Part shown: positions 1-9,936 of the stretch, in pieces
Layout of the letters: each line of letters begins with the position of its first letter
How positions within the stretch are numbered: the stretch's first letter is position 1
Source of the DNA: Paracoccus salsus
GTDB taxonomy: Bacteria; Pseudomonadota; Alphaproteobacteria; Rhodobacterales; Rhodobacteraceae
Direction of reading: 5' to 3'
DNA: 64,000 nt
Assembly: GCF_021556615.1 (NCBI RefSeq)
Contig: NZ_JAKGGD010000005.1
Coordinates: 186,001 to 250,000, forward strand
Notes under the pieces: model-generated
The model's input: the letters and a program-made list of their open reading frames with translations, nothing else
The model's database searches: none
What the model was told of the DNA's origin: nothing
Program-made: the position numbers and the translations under genes

Positions 1-1384
1 CCGGATACATGGACAGGGTCGCGCCGACATAGGGCTGGCCAGCGGTATAGGCCACGCGGAACGGTTCGTAGTCCATGCAGACATGGTTGGTCGGGACGTA
101 GAACAGTTGCGTGTCCGGCGAATAGGCCGCCGGCTGCTGGTCCTTGGACCCCAGCGCCGCCGGGCAGACACCGGTGGTGTTGGTGTCTTCGCCATTCTGT
201 GCGGTCGAATATTCGGCAACCACGGCCGGACGGCCATAGGTATCCGAATTCGGGTCCATGTCGACGCCGGTCGTCCAGTTCACCGTTGGATCATACTTCT
301 CGGCCACCAGCAATTCGCCGGTTTCGCGGTCCAGCGTGTAGCCAAGACCGTTGCGGTCGAAATGGGTAAGCAGCTTGCGCGGCGTGCCGTCGATCTCCTG
401 ATCGGTCAGGATCATCTCGTTCACACCGTCGTAGTCCCATTCGTCATGGGGCGTCATCTGGTAGAACCACTTGGCCATGCCGGTATCGGCGTCGCGGGCC
501 ATGATGGTCATCGACCACTTGTTGTCGCCGGGACGCTGCGAGGGGTTCCAGGTCGAGGGGTTGCCGGTGCCGTAATAGATCAGGTTCAGGTCCGGATCGT
601 AGGAATACCAGCCCCAGGTGGTGCCGCCACCGATCTTCCACTGGTCGCCTTCCCAGCTGTTCAGGCTGCTGTCGGCGCCGATCGGCTTGCCAAGATGCAT
701 GGTGTTCTCGGGATCGACCAGCATTTCTTCGTCCGGACCGGTGGAATAGGCTTTCCACGCTTCGGAACCGTCGGCCAGGTTGTAGGCTGTCACGCGGCCT
801 CGGACGCCGTATTCGCCGCCCGAAACGCCGACGATGACCTTGTCCTTCACCGGAAGCACGGTGGCGGTGTTGGTTTCACCGATCGCCGGATCACCCGTAA
901 CGACCTTCCACTTCTCTTCCCCGGTCTTCGCGTCCAGCGCGACGAGGGTGGTGTCGGCCTGGTGCGACAGGATCATCCCGTCCGCATAGGCGACGCCGCG
1001 ATACACGGTGTCGCAGCACATGACCGCGATCACCTCGGGGTCCTGCTGCGGCTGATAGCTCCACAGGATCTTGCCGTCATCGGTCAGATCCAGCGCGAAG
1101 ATGTTGTTGGGGAACGGCGTGTGCACATACATCACGTCACCGATGACCAGCGGGCTTCCCTCGTGTCCGCGCAGTACGCCGGTCGAGAAAGTCCAGGCGA
1201 CGCGAAGATCGCCGACATTGTCCTTGGTGATCTGGTCCAGCTTGGAATAACGGGTGTTGGCGTAATCCCCGGTCTGGATCGCCCACTGGCCAGGCTTGCC
1301 GGTTTCGGTCAGCACGCTTTCATTGGCGTATGATGCGCCGGTCAGAAGCAGCGCGATGGCCGCGCTGTTCAGCAAATGTTTCAT
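1..1384 (-). CDS. xoxF: Lanthanide-type PQQ methanol dehydrogenase XoxF (3' end outside window)
   Basis: Periplasmic quinoprotein that oxidises methanol (and formaldehyde) and passes electrons to a c-type cytochrome. About 461 residues are visible; the C-terminus lies beyond base 1. A Sec signal peptide covers residues 1-20 (cut after SYA). The vicinal disulfide that sits over PQQ appears as MCCD near residue 123. The motif DEWDYDG at residues 314-320 has Asp317 (catalytic base position) and Asp319, the extra Asp that marks lanthanide-dependent XoxF; calcium-type MxaF has Ala there. The start is the ATG at 1384, preceded by GGAGG. It lies 168 bp after fghA, so it may also have its own promoter. 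Cytochrome xoxG and xoxJ would be expected next, outside the window. Confidence 0.95.
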   Translation of the reverse strand, partial: MKHLLNSAAIALLLTGASYANESVLTETGKPGQWAIQTGDYANTRYSKLDQITKDNVGDLRVAWTFSTGVLRGHEGSPLVIGDVMYVHTPFPNNIFALDLTDDGKILWSYQPQQDPEVIAVMCCDTVYRGVAYADGMILSHQADTTLVALDAKTGEEKWKVVTGDPAIGETNTATVLPVKDKVIVGVSGGEYGVRGRVTAYNLADGSEAWKAYSTGPDEEMLVDPENTMHLGKPIGADSSLNSWEGDQWKIGGGTTWGWYSYDPDLNLIYYGTGNPSTWNPSQRPGDNKWSMTIMARDADTGMAKWFYQMTPHDEWDYDGVNEMILTDQEIDGTPRKLLTHFDRNGLGYTLDRETGELLVAEKYDPTVNWTTGVDMDPNSDTYGRPAVVAEYSTAQNGEDTNTTGVCPAALGSKDQQPAAYSPDTQLFYVPTNHVCMDYEPFRVAYTAGQPYVGATLSMYP

Positions 1385-1411
1385 GAGTATTCCTCCACTG
1401 TTGGATCTGTT

Positions 1412-1437
1412 GCTGCGGCTTCTCCTCAAGCCGCGGC
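1412..1437 (-). promoter_or_regulatory. Stem-loop in the xoxF leader
   Basis: A 7-bp perfect stem (1415-1421 with 1428-1434, six-base loop), extended by two outer pairs and a wobble, sits about 30 nt upstream of the xoxF start. It has no T-tract, so it looks like a leader structure affecting stability or translation rather than a terminator. Function is inferred only. Confidence 0.35.
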
Positions 1438-1552
1438 TGTCCATAGCGTACTGTTCGACGCGCACCGCCTTCCGTCAATCAGCCGCCCTGCCATTTGCCC
1501 CTAAAGTCTGATGGTCAAACGGCAAGACAGGCGGGAAGGTTCGGCAAGCCTC

Positions 1553-2386
1553 TCAAAGCAAACGCTCGGCATGCCACATCACGTGGTCCGCCATGAAGGT
1601 CTGGATGAAGAAGTAGCTGTGATCGTAGCCCGGCTGCATCCGGAAATGGCCGGGCTGACGCCGCGCCATCATCGCGTGGGCCAGCGCCTCGGGCTTGAGC
1701 AGATCCAGGAACTGGTCGCCGCTGCCCTGGTCGATCAGAACCTCGCCGGGATAGCCACGTTCGGTCATCAGGACGGTCGAATCGTGGCTGCGCCATGCGG
1801 CCTTGTCGTCACCCAGATACGCCGAGAACTGCTTGCGGCCCCAGTCGGATTCGGACGGGTTGGCAATCGGCGCGAAGGCCGAAACGGACTTGTAGCGATC
1901 CGGATGGGTCATCGCGATGGTCAGCGCGCCGTGCCCGCCCATCGAGTGGCCGGTGATGCCCATCGCCTCGCGGTCGATGGCGAAATTGTCGCTGATCAGC
2001 TCGGGCAGTTCGTGGACGACGTGATGCCACATCTGGAAATGCGGCTTCCACGGGTCCTGCGTCGCATTGACATAGAAGCCCGCGCCCTTGCCAAGATCGT
2101 AGGCGTCGTCGTCGGCGACAGCGTCACCGCGCGGCGATGTGTCGGGAAAGACGATGGCGATCCCGGCTTCGGCGCACCATTCCTGCGCGGCAGCCTTGGT
2201 CATCGCGTTCTCATGCGTGCAGGTCAGGCCCGACAGATACCACAGCACCGGGACCCGGCCATGCTGCGCCTCCTGCGGAAGGAACAGGCCGAATGTCATG
2301 TCGGTGCCGGTCGCACGCGAATTATGCCTGTAGACACCTTGTGTGCCCCCGAAGCAGCGGTTCTCGGCTATCGTTTCAAGGCTCAT
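1553..2386 (-). CDS. fghA: S-formylglutathione hydrolase
   Basis: Cytosolic esterase that hydrolyses S-formylglutathione to formate and glutathione, the third step of glutathione-dependent formaldehyde oxidation. 277 aa, the usual family length. The alpha/beta-hydrolase nucleophile elbow GHSMGG places Ser148; Asp224 (SGDQF) and His256 (YDHSYF) complete the triad. The oxyanion-side LSGLTCTHEN segment at 51-60 is typical of esterase D proteins. The start overlaps the end of the upstream GNAT gene by 11 bp, so it is probably translationally coupled. Confidence 0.96.
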   Translation of the reverse strand: MSLETIAENRCFGGTQGVYRHNSRATGTDMTFGLFLPQEAQHGRVPVLWYLSGLTCTHENAMTKAAAQEWCAEAGIAIVFPDTSPRGDAVADDDAYDLGKGAGFYVNATQDPWKPHFQMWHHVVHELPELISDNFAIDREAMGITGHSMGGHGALTIAMTHPDRYKSVSAFAPIANPSESDWGRKQFSAYLGDDKAAWRSHDSTVLMTERGYPGEVLIDQGSGDQFLDLLKPEALAHAMMARRQPGHFRMQPGYDHSYFFIQTFMADHVMWHAERLL

Positions 2387-2891
2387 GGTATTCTCCGTTC
2401 AGGTCTTGGAACATGACCAGCGCATCGACCGGCCCCAGTCGCGGGTGAGAAAACGCCGCGGGCAGTCGGCCGACAACCCGGAAACCGACTTTCTGCCACA
2501 AATTGACGGCATCCTCGTTGGTCGCGACCACAAAGTTGAACTGCATCGCCCGAAAGCCCATCGCGCGCGCCCAGGATTTGGCGTGCTCGACCAGCGCACG
2601 GGCGACGCCCCTGCCCCGGGCCGCCGGCTCGGTGGCGAATGAGGCATTCGCCACATGAGAGCCGCCGCCCGGTCGGTTCGCGCCGACATGGCTGGTTCCG
2701 ACGATCCGTCCGTCGATTTCAGCCACGAACACATGGAATGGCGCCCCGAACCAGTCGGACAACGCCTCGGCGCGGGTTGCGTCACGTGGCATGCAATAGG
2801 TTTCGCCGGCCCGGTAGACAGGCTTCAGAATGGCCCAGATCGCGTCGTGGTCGGCCGGGGTCGCAGGACGGATCGCCACCCCGGCAGCCAT
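2376..2891 (-). CDS. GNAT-family N-acetyltransferase
   Basis: 171-aa single-domain GNAT protein. The acetyl-CoA pyrophosphate loop is RGRGVARAL near residues 93-101, followed by the motif-B segment NEDAVNLWQKVGFRVVG. The chosen start is the ATG at 2891, which shares one base with the stop of the ClpP-like gene (TGATG); an in-frame TTG just upstream is less likely. It is coupled at both ends, to the protease upstream and to fghA downstream, which suggests co-expression with formaldehyde oxidation. Substrate unknown. Confidence 0.85.
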   Translation of the reverse strand: MAAGVAIRPATPADHDAIWAILKPVYRAGETYCMPRDATRAEALSDWFGAPFHVFVAEIDGRIVGTSHVGANRPGGGSHVANASFATEPAARGRGVARALVEHAKSWARAMGFRAMQFNFVVATNEDAVNLWQKVGFRVVGRLPAAFSHPRLGPVDALVMFQDLNGEYHEP

Positions 2892-3529
2892 CAATCCAGT
2901 TCGTCCACGCGGCGGATGATCTTGCCCAGAAGGCCGTAATCGAGCGCCTCCTGCGTGTTCAGCCAGAAGTCGCGGTGGGTGTCCTTCTCGATCCGCTCGA
3001 CGCTCTGGCCGGTTGCCTCCGCGAAGATGTGATTCAGCCGGTCGCGCATCAGGCGAACCTGTTCGGCCTGGATCATCATGTCCGACGAGGTGCCGCCGAT
3101 TCCGCCCGAAGGCTGGTGAATCAGGAATCGCGTGTTCGGCAGGCAGTAGCGGTTCTCCTTCTGCGCGGCCACGAAGATCAGCGCGCCGGCGCTGGCCACC
3201 CAGCCCGAGCCGATGGTCCGCACCGTGGGGCGGATGAACTTGATCACGTCATGGATCATGTCGCCAGATTCGACATGTCCGCCGGGCGACGAGATCAGGA
3301 TGTTGATCGGCTTGTCGCTGTCCTCGGCCAGGGCCAGAAGATGCGCGACGGTGCGCTGCGCCAGCTTGTCATTGATAGCCCCGGCCACGATCACCGTGCG
3401 CGACTTGAAGTACAGCTTGCCGATCTTGTCGCCATCGGGGAGTCCGAGACCCTCGTCCTTGTCGCCCTTGTGGCGGCGGTCTTCCTCTTCCTCGTCATCG
3501 TCGTCGTCGTCCAGCCACTGGTGACGCAT
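2891..3529 (-). CDS. ClpP-like serine protease with an acidic N-terminus
   Basis: 212-aa protein of the ClpP/crotonase fold. The catalytic triad appears as Ser113 (GWVASAG), His138 (FLIHQPSGG) and probably Asp187 (DTHRDFW, where Asp183 is an alternative). Residues 7-16 are six Asp followed by four Glu, then a charged linker up to about 30; housekeeping ClpP has a short propeptide here, so the axial loops that touch ClpX/ClpA would differ. No clpX is adjacent. A GGAG ribosome site lies ahead of the start. The gene sits between adhI and the GNAT gene. It is probably a specialised second ClpP rather than the main cellular one. Confidence 0.85.
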   Translation of the reverse strand: MRHQWLDDDDDDEEEEDRRHKGDKDEGLGLPDGDKIGKLYFKSRTVIVAGAINDKLAQRTVAHLLALAEDSDKPINILISSPGGHVESGDMIHDVIKFIRPTVRTIGSGWVASAGALIFVAAQKENRYCLPNTRFLIHQPSGGIGGTSSDMMIQAEQVRLMRDRLNHIFAEATGQSVERIEKDTHRDFWLNTQEALDYGLLGKIIRRVDELD

Positions 3530-3557
3530 CGGCCTGCTCCTTTTTTGTTCTCATGGC

Positions 3558-3584
3558 GACGGCGGAGCCATCGGCCCCGCCGTC
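3558..3584 (-). terminator. Stem-loop after adhI
   Basis: An 8-bp GC-rich stem (3558-3565 with 3577-3584) lies 25 bp past the adhI stop and ahead of the ClpP-like gene. On the minus strand no T-tract follows; on the plus strand it is followed by CTTTT. It may partially terminate or stabilise the adhI transcript. Confidence 0.45.
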
Positions 3585-3609
3585 CTTTTACCTAAGCAGC
3601 CGTGAAGGA

Positions 3610-4740
<1,131 letters not shown>

Positions 4741-4786
4741 CTTCTCTCTCCTATCGTCCCGATCGGGCTTTTCGGTCATGGCCGAA

Positions 4787-4806
4787 GGGGCCGTCGATGC
4801 GGCCCC
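4787..4806 (-). terminator. GC stem-loop between gfa and adhI
   Basis: Perfect 7-bp stem (4787-4793 with 4800-4806) with a six-base loop in the 99-bp gap between gfa and adhI. Without a T-tract it is more likely an attenuator or RNA-processing element that sets the gfa:adhI ratio than a full terminator. Confidence 0.4.
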
Positions 4807-4839
4807 CCGGCGGATCTGTGAATTCATGGCAGGCCGCCG

Positions 4840-5424
4840 TCAAGCGGCCAGCGCACCGGATTTCTTGGCGATATGGGTCGCGATCGCGTCCATCAGGGGT
4901 GGCGACAGGGCATCATAAGGCTCAAGCCCCAGTTCGCGCAGGCGCGACCTGATACCATCCATCCGCGACGGATCGACGCCCGATTCGATGACCGAGCTGA
5001 CAAAGGCCGCAAATTCGGGCGCCGACCACCCGTCTTCGGACGACAATTCCGTATGAACGAAATCCAGCCCATAGAACGGATGGTCCTTGTTCTCGATGCG
5101 GCCAAACATGTGGACGCCGCATTCCTTGCATCGATGGCGCTGGATCGGCGCATCCGCATTCACGATTTCCAGCTTGTCGCCATTCTCGACAACCTCGACC
5201 GCGTCCCGTCCGACAACGGCGACCTGGCTGAAGATCGCGCCGTCCGGCTTCCAGCATTTGGTGCAGCCGCAGACGTGATTATGGGCCGTCTGCCCGCCGA
5301 TCCGGACCTTGACTGGATTGGAGGTGCAGTGGCATGTCAGCACCCCGCCCGAAAAGTTCGGGTTTCCCTGCTTTATGCCGTCATCGACTGCCGGGTGAAT
5401 CTTCACCCCATCTGTGTGGGCCAT
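4840..5424 (-). CDS. gfa: Glutathione-dependent formaldehyde-activating enzyme
   Basis: Zinc protein reported to promote condensation of formaldehyde with glutathione to S-hydroxymethylglutathione, the substrate of the adjacent dehydrogenase. 194 aa, the same length as the Paracoccus denitrificans protein. Zinc-binding cysteines of the GFA fold are visible at 31, 33, 52, 54, 57, 99 and 102 (CHC, CGCTKC, CKEC). A strong GGAGGAGGA ribosome site precedes the ATG at 5424. It appears to be the first gene of the formaldehyde operon. Confidence 0.95.
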   Translation of the reverse strand: MAHTDGVKIHPAVDDGIKQGNPNFSGGVLTCHCTSNPVKVRIGGQTAHNHVCGCTKCWKPDGAIFSQVAVVGRDAVEVVENGDKLEIVNADAPIQRHRCKECGVHMFGRIENKDHPFYGLDFVHTELSSEDGWSAPEFAAFVSSVIESGVDPSRMDGIRSRLRELGLEPYDALSPPLMDAIATHIAKKSGALAA

Positions 5425-5506
5425 GGTCTCCTCCTCCGATAGACCGAATGTCTATCCTAGCGTGGCGCGCCCAGGAAGAATCGGCAAGTCAGCGGAAGGT
5501 TGTAGC

Positions 5507-5538
5507 GCCCCGGACAGGCCCGGACAGGCCCCGGACAG
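5507..5538. repeat. Three tandem copies of a 10-11 bp GCCCCGGACAG unit
   Basis: Copies run 5507-5517, 5518-5527 (one C shorter) and 5528-5538, in the gap between gfa and grpE. The last copy also forms one arm of the grpE stem-loop. It may have arisen by slippage; as direct repeats 83-114 bp upstream of gfa they could also be regulator sites. Confidence 0.6.
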
Positions 5539-5550
5539 GATAGCCGGGGC
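5528..5550 (-). terminator. Stem-loop downstream of grpE
   Basis: Seven-base perfect GC stem (5528-5534 with 5544-5550), nine-base loop, just past the grpE stop. No clear T-tract, which is common for terminators in this GC-rich sequence. Confidence 0.45.
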
Positions 5551-5561
5551 GCGCGGCCGGG

Positions 5562-6095
5562 TCATTGGCCCGCCGGAGTCGAGCTGACACCCACCTTGGC
5601 CGGGCGCAGCAGGCGGTCGTGCAGCCGAAAGCCGCGATCCATGACCTGTATGATCTCGCCCGCCCTGGTGCCGGGAACGGCAGCCTCGAACATGGCCTCG
5701 TGGAAGCTCGGGTCGAATTTCTCGCCGTGATCGGGCGTGATCACCGTGATTCCGTGCTTGGCGAAGACGTTCGACAATTCGCGCAGGGTCAGCTCCACGC
5801 CCTCGAACAGCGCGGCGGACGCGGCGCGCTGTTCGTCGCTGGCGGCGTCCAGCGCACGGATCAGCGCGTCGTAAACCGGCAGAAGATCGCGCGCCAGTCG
5901 CGAACCGCCATATTGTTCCGCGTCGCGGCGGTCCTTTTCGGCCCGCTTCCGCGAGTTTTCGGCGTCGGCCAGCGCGCGCATCCACTTGTCGCGAAATTCG
6001 TCGCGTTCGGCCGTGAGGCGGGCGATATCCCCGTCGGGATCAGACAGTGGGTCTTCGATGAAATCCTCGTCGGGCTGTTGGTTCTGCTCGGTCAT
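5562..6095 (-). CDS. grpE: Nucleotide exchange factor GrpE
   Basis: Cytosolic co-chaperone that releases ADP from DnaK. 177 aa: an acidic N-terminus, a long coiled-coil helix (about residues 25-60) and the C-terminal beta-domain with the family signature region MFEAAVPGTRAGEIIQVMDR. The ATG at 6095 is chosen because upstream in-frame starts lie inside hrcA. It follows hrcA by 7 bp, so the two form an operon. Confidence 0.96.
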   Translation of the reverse strand: MTEQNQQPDEDFIEDPLSDPDGDIARLTAERDEFRDKWMRALADAENSRKRAEKDRRDAEQYGGSRLARDLLPVYDALIRALDAASDEQRAASAALFEGVELTLRELSNVFAKHGITVITPDHGEKFDPSFHEAMFEAAVPGTRAGEIIQVMDRGFRLHDRLLRPAKVGVSSTPAGQ

Positions 6096-6102
6096 CCTCA
6101 AC

Positions 6103-7158
6103 TCATCCTTTCCGGCCGGACAATACGCGTCCGACCAGCTGCGCGGTGTAATCGACGATGGGAACGATACGGCCATAGTTCAGCCTTGTCGGACCGATGA
6201 CGCCGACCGCACCCACAATCTTTCGGTCGGCATTCATATAGGGTGAAACGACCAGAGCGGAACCCGAAAGTGAAAAAAGCTTGTTCTCGGAGCCGATGAA
6301 AATGCGCACCCCGTCGCCCCGCTCGGTCAGTTCCAGGAATTCGACGATGTCGCGCTTGCGTTCGAGATCATCGAACAGGATCCGGATACGGTCCAGATCG
6401 GCGGCCTCGCGATCCAGCAGGTTGGCCCGCCCGCGCACGATCAGCCGCGGATCGACATTTTCGCCGTCCCAAAGCGCAAGGCCGGATTCGACCAGTTCGG
6501 CGGCCAGAACATCCAGCTCGCGCCGCCTGTCCGCGATCTGGCGCGACAGATGCGTGCGCAATTCGGCAAGCGTCTTGCCCTCGGCCATCGCATTCAGGAA
6601 GTTGCCGGCCTCGCGCATCGAGGACGGGGTCTGGCCGGGCGGCGGCGTGAAGATGCGGTTTTCGACATGGCCGTCCGCGAAGACCAGCACCACCAGTGCG
6701 CGGTCAAGGGCAAGGCTCACGAACTCGATATGCCGGATCGGCGCCTCGTGCTTGGGCATCAGCACAAGTGAGGCCCCGCGCGTGATCGAACTGAGCGCGG
6801 TGCTGACCCGATCCAGTAGCAGGCCGGTATCGGGATCGTCATTCCCCAGCGTCTGGTCGATGGCCGCGCGGTCTGTGGGCGTGACGCTGTCGATTTCCAT
6901 CATGCCGTCCACGAACAGCCGCAAGCCCAGATGCGACGGCAGCCGACCGGCAGAGGCATGCGGGCTGTCCAACAGACCCATGAATTCCAGATCCTGCATC
7001 ACGTTGCGGACCGTCGCCGCGCTGAGCTTTTCCGACAGGGCACGCGTCAGTGTGCGCGAACCGACCGGCTCGCCGGTCTCAAGATAAGTCTCGACGACCC
7101 GGCGAAACACTTCGCGGGACCGGTCATTCAGTTCTGAAAGCAGCGATTCCTGGTTCAT
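6103..7158 (-). CDS. hrcA: Heat-inducible transcription repressor HrcA
   Basis: Repressor of groESL/dnaK-type heat-shock genes through CIRCE operators. 351 aa: N-terminal winged helix (residues 1-75, including [18 protein letters not shown]), GAF-like middle and dimerisation region with the C-terminal [14 protein letters not shown] segment. The ATG at 7158 is the family start. Divergent from rph. I saw no CIRCE inverted repeat in the short gap upstream. Confidence 0.95.
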   Translation of the reverse strand: MNQESLLSELNDRSREVFRRVVETYLETGEPVGSRTLTRALSEKLSAATVRNVMQDLEFMGLLDSPHASAGRLPSHLGLRLFVDGMMEIDSVTPTDRAAIDQTLGNDDPDTGLLLDRVSTALSSITRGASLVLMPKHEAPIRHIEFVSLALDRALVVLVFADGHVENRIFTPPPGQTPSSMREAGNFLNAMAEGKTLAELRTHLSRQIADRRRELDVLAAELVESGLALWDGENVDPRLIVRGRANLLDREAADLDRIRILFDDLERKRDIVEFLELTERGDGVRIFIGSENKLFSLSGSALVVSPYMNADRKIVGAVGVIGPTRLNYGRIVPIVDYTAQLVGRVLSGRKG

Positions 7159-7231
7159 GTCCCTCGCGGGCTTGCGTGACGGGGTCGCAGGACTGTATTG
7201 GGCAGCCAACCCTTACCGGAAAGGACTGTCC

Positions 7232-7945
7232 ATGCGCCCCTCTGGCCGGAATCTAAGCCAAATGCGCCCGATTTCAATCGAAACCGGCGTGATGCGGCAT
7301 GCAGAAGGATCGTGCCTGATCCGTTGTGGCGACACGCATGTGCTGTGCAGCGCCAGCATCGAGGAAAATCCGCCGCGTTTCCTGAAGGGAACCGGCCTGG
7401 GATGGGTGACGGCCGAATACGGCATGCTGCCGCGAGCCACCAATACCCGCAACCGCCGCGAGGCCGCGCAGGGAAAGCAATCCGGCCGGACTCAGGAAAT
7501 CCAGCGCCTGATCGGGCGCAGCCTGCGCGCGGGCGTGGACCGAGTCGCACTGGGCGAGCGGCAGATCACCATCGACTGCGACGTGCTTCAGGCCGATGGC
7601 GGAACGCGCTGCGCATCGATCACCGGGGGTTGGGTCGCGCTGAGGCTGGCGGTCAACAAGCTGATGAAGGCCGGGGTGCTGAACAGTGATCCGATCGTCG
7701 ATCATGTCGCCGCGGTCAGTTGCGGCGTCTATGCGGGCCAGCCCCTCGTGGATCTGGACTATGCCGAGGACAGCGAGGCCGGGACCGACGGGAACTTCGT
7801 GATGACCGGCAACGGCCAGTTGATCGAGGTCCAGATGTCCGCCGAGGGCGCGACCTTCAGCCGCGACCAGATGGCCAGGCTGCTGGACCTGTCCGAAGGC
7901 GGCGTGGCCGAACTGGTCGCGGCGCAGAAGGCTGCGCTCGGATGA
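7232..7945 (+). CDS. rph: Ribonuclease PH
   Basis: Phosphate-dependent 3'-5' exoribonuclease that trims tRNA 3' ends. 237 aa, family length. The N-terminus [17 protein letters not shown], the [34 protein letters not shown] arginine-rich region (about 68-95) and the metal-binding [10 protein letters not shown] segment (near 176) are clear. GGAAAGGA precedes the ATG at 7232. Four-base ATGA overlap with rdgB, so the two are coupled. Confidence 0.96.
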   Translation: MRPSGRNLSQMRPISIETGVMRHAEGSCLIRCGDTHVLCSASIEENPPRFLKGTGLGWVTAEYGMLPRATNTRNRREAAQGKQSGRTQEIQRLIGRSLRAGVDRVALGERQITIDCDVLQADGGTRCASITGGWVALRLAVNKLMKAGVLNSDPIVDHVAAVSCGVYAGQPLVDLDYAEDSEAGTDGNFVMTGNGQLIEVQMSAEGATFSRDQMARLLDLSEGGVAELVAAQKAALG

Positions 7946-8550
7946 GGAGGTTCGCCGAGAAGCGGTTGCTGGTGGCAACACACAACGAAGGCAAGCTGGA
8001 CGAAATGCGCGCCCTGCTGGCGCCTTACGGGGTCGAGGTCGTCGGGGCTGCCCGAGCCGGGCTGGAGGAGCCTGAAGAGACCGAGGACAGCTTCATCGGC
8101 AATGCCCGGATCAAGGCCCTGGCGGCGGTCAAGGCGACCGGCCTGCCCGCGCTGGCCGATGACAGCGGTATCTGTATCGACGCGCTGGACGGCGCGCCCG
8201 GAATCCATACCGCCGACTGGGCCGAGACCGGCAACGGGCGTGACTTCGCGATGGCGATGGCCAGGACCTGGGAAAAGCTTGAAGTGGCGGCAGCGCCCGA
8301 GCCACGCACCGCGCAATTCCGCTGCACGCTGGTGCTGATGTGGCCTGACGGACATGAAGAGATATTCGAGGGCGTGCTGCCCGGACGCGTGGTCTGGCCA
8401 CCCCGCGGCGATGCGGGCCACGGCTACGACCCGATCTTCATGCCCCTGGATCAGCAGCTAACGCTTGGCGAGATGGATCCTGCGATGAAGAACAGTCTCA
8501 GCCACCGGGCACGCGCGGTGCGGCAGCTGATCGAGGGTTGCTTTGCATAG
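7942..8550 (+). CDS. rdgB: dITP/XTP pyrophosphatase (Ham1 family)
   Basis: Removes non-canonical purine nucleotides (ITP, XTP) by cleaving to the monophosphate and pyrophosphate. 202 aa. Substrate-binding THNEGK (12-17), metal/catalytic ADDSG near 72 and the C-terminal [14 protein letters not shown] and SHRARA motifs are intact. It starts inside the rph stop. Confidence 0.95.
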   Translation: MRRFAEKRLLVATHNEGKLDEMRALLAPYGVEVVGAARAGLEEPEETEDSFIGNARIKALAAVKATGLPALADDSGICIDALDGAPGIHTADWAETGNGRDFAMAMARTWEKLEVAAAPEPRTAQFRCTLVLMWPDGHEEIFEGVLPGRVVWPPRGDAGHGYDPIFMPLDQQLTLGEMDPAMKNSLSHRARAVRQLIEGCFA

Positions 8551-8758
8551 GAACTCGAGCAGGTCGCCCTTCCAGCCTGCGTTGTGCCGCAACCGCGCGG
8601 TTGGAAAGGGAAACTGGTGCGTCGTGCCGGGCGTCACGGGCTACGGCGATCGCGATGTGACCGAGCCCTGCGATCGACCAGCCGAGATGATGGTGATCGC
8701 TGGATTGATCCGCCCTGAACTGAAGGTCGAGGTCGAAGTCGCCGCGATGCGAGCATGA
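8543..8758 (+). pseudogene. RidA (YjgF) family remnant with its middle deleted
   Basis: The frame from 8543 (TTG start, overlapping the end of rdgB) encodes 71 aa. Residues about 6-35 (SRSPFQPALCRNRAVGKGNW through GVTGYG) resemble the N-terminal part of the SPFE...YSRAV...G..V.VSGTTGY RidA subfamily. Residues about 43-71 (RPAEMMVIAGLIRPELKVEV and on) resemble its C-terminus, RPA.T.V..GL..PE..IEIE. The roughly 55-60 residues between, with the rest of the ligand pocket, are absent. The frame stays open and its stop overlaps the hemW start (ATGA), so it looks like an in-frame deletion that preserved coupling. Family assignment is from remembered motifs, not from a search. Confidence 0.6.
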
Positions 8759-9936
8759 CCGCGCAGGCCTTGAAGAAAACTGCGGAGGACTGGCGTGACG
8801 GCGGCTTCGGACTGTATGTCCACTGGCCCTTCTGCGCCGCGAAATGCCCCTATTGCGACTTCAACAGCCATGTTGTCGACCATGTCGACCAGTCGCGTTG
8901 GGCCGACGCCCTGTCCAGCGAAATCGCCCGGCTGGCCACCGATCTGCCGGGCCGGATTCTGGGCAGCATCTTCTTTGGCGGGGGTACGCCATCGCTGATG
9001 TTGCCCGATACCGTGGACACGGTGCTGACGGCGGCGCGCGCGGCCTGGGGTTTTGCCAACGACATCGAGATCACGCTGGAGGCGAACCCGACCAGCGTCG
9101 AGAAGCAGCGCTTCCGGGCTTATGCCGAGGCCGGCGTCAACCGCCTGTCGATGGGGGTCCAGGCACTGAACGACGACGATTTGCGCCGGTTGGGCCGACT
9201 GCATTCGGTTGCCGAGGCGCGCGCGGCCTTCGACGTTGCGCGCGACTGTTTCGACCGGGTCAGTTTCGATCTGATCTACGCGCGCCAGGGTCAGAGCCGC
9301 GAGGCCTGGCGGTCCGAACTGCGCGAGGCACTGTCGATGGCCGTCGATCATCTGTCGCTTTACCAGCTGACGATCGAGCCCGGCACAGCCTTTGGCGCAA
9401 GGGCCGATGCGGGCCGCCTGCGCGACCTGCCCGATGATGAGATGTCGGCTGACATGTATCTGGAAACACAGGATATGTGCGGTTCTGCGGGGATGTGGGG
9501 CTACGAAATCTCGAACCATGCCGCAGCCGGGTCAGAGAGCCGCCACAACCTTTTGTACTGGCGTCAGGGGGACTGGGCGGCCGTGGGACCGGGCGCTCAT
9601 GGCAGGCTGACGCTGCCGCAGGGGCGCGGCGCCACCGAGTCGCACATGGCGCCAGGGGCCTGGCTCGCGGCCGTCGCGACACAGGGAACAGGCGAGTCGC
9701 TGCGCGCGTTGCTGCCACGGAACGAACAGGCGATGGAGTATCTGCTTATGGCGATGCGACTGGCCGAGGGCCTGGACGAAGCACGCTACGCGCGCCTGGC
9801 GGGCGGCCCGCTGGATCAGGCCGCCCTGGCTGCGATGGAAGAACTGGGCGTCATCCGTCGTGGCGCGGGTCGCGTCGCGGCCACCCGCGCGGGACGCCCC
9901 GTGCTGAATGCCATCCTGCGCGAGTTGGCGGCATGA
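8755..9936 (+). CDS. hemW: Radical SAM heme chaperone HemW
   Basis: Binds heme and delivers it to acceptor proteins; often mis-named an oxygen-independent coproporphyrinogen oxidase. 393 aa. The radical-SAM cluster ligands are Cys27, Cys31 and Cys34 (CAAKCPYCDF). The GGGTPS motif lies near residue 80 and the HemW HNLLYW...GPGAHG segment near 263-280. A C-terminal HemN_C winged domain follows. The start overlaps the RidA remnant stop. Confidence 0.93.
   Translation: MTAQALKKTAEDWRDGGFGLYVHWPFCAAKCPYCDFNSHVVDHVDQSRWADALSSEIARLATDLPGRILGSIFFGGGTPSLMLPDTVDTVLTAARAAWGFANDIEITLEANPTSVEKQRFRAYAEAGVNRLSMGVQALNDDDLRRLGRLHSVAEARAAFDVARDCFDRVSFDLIYARQGQSREAWRSELREALSMAVDHLSLYQLTIEPGTAFGARADAGRLRDLPDDEMSADMYLETQDMCGSAGMWGYEISNHAAAGSESRHNLLYWRQGDWAAVGPGAHGRLTLPQGRGATESHMAPGAWLAAVATQGTGESLRALLPRNEQAMEYLLMAMRLAEGLDEARYARLAGGPLDQAALAAMEELGVIRRGAGRVAATRAGRPVLNAILRELAA

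Noticed and set aside
83-1333. 416-aa open frame on the plus strand over xoxF
   Set aside because: Antisense shadow of xoxF; the minus strand has the PQQ-dehydrogenase motifs and a signal peptide.
7159-7231. CIRCE operator between hrcA and rph
   Set aside because: No TTAGCACTC-N9-GAGTGCTAA-like repeat is visible there.
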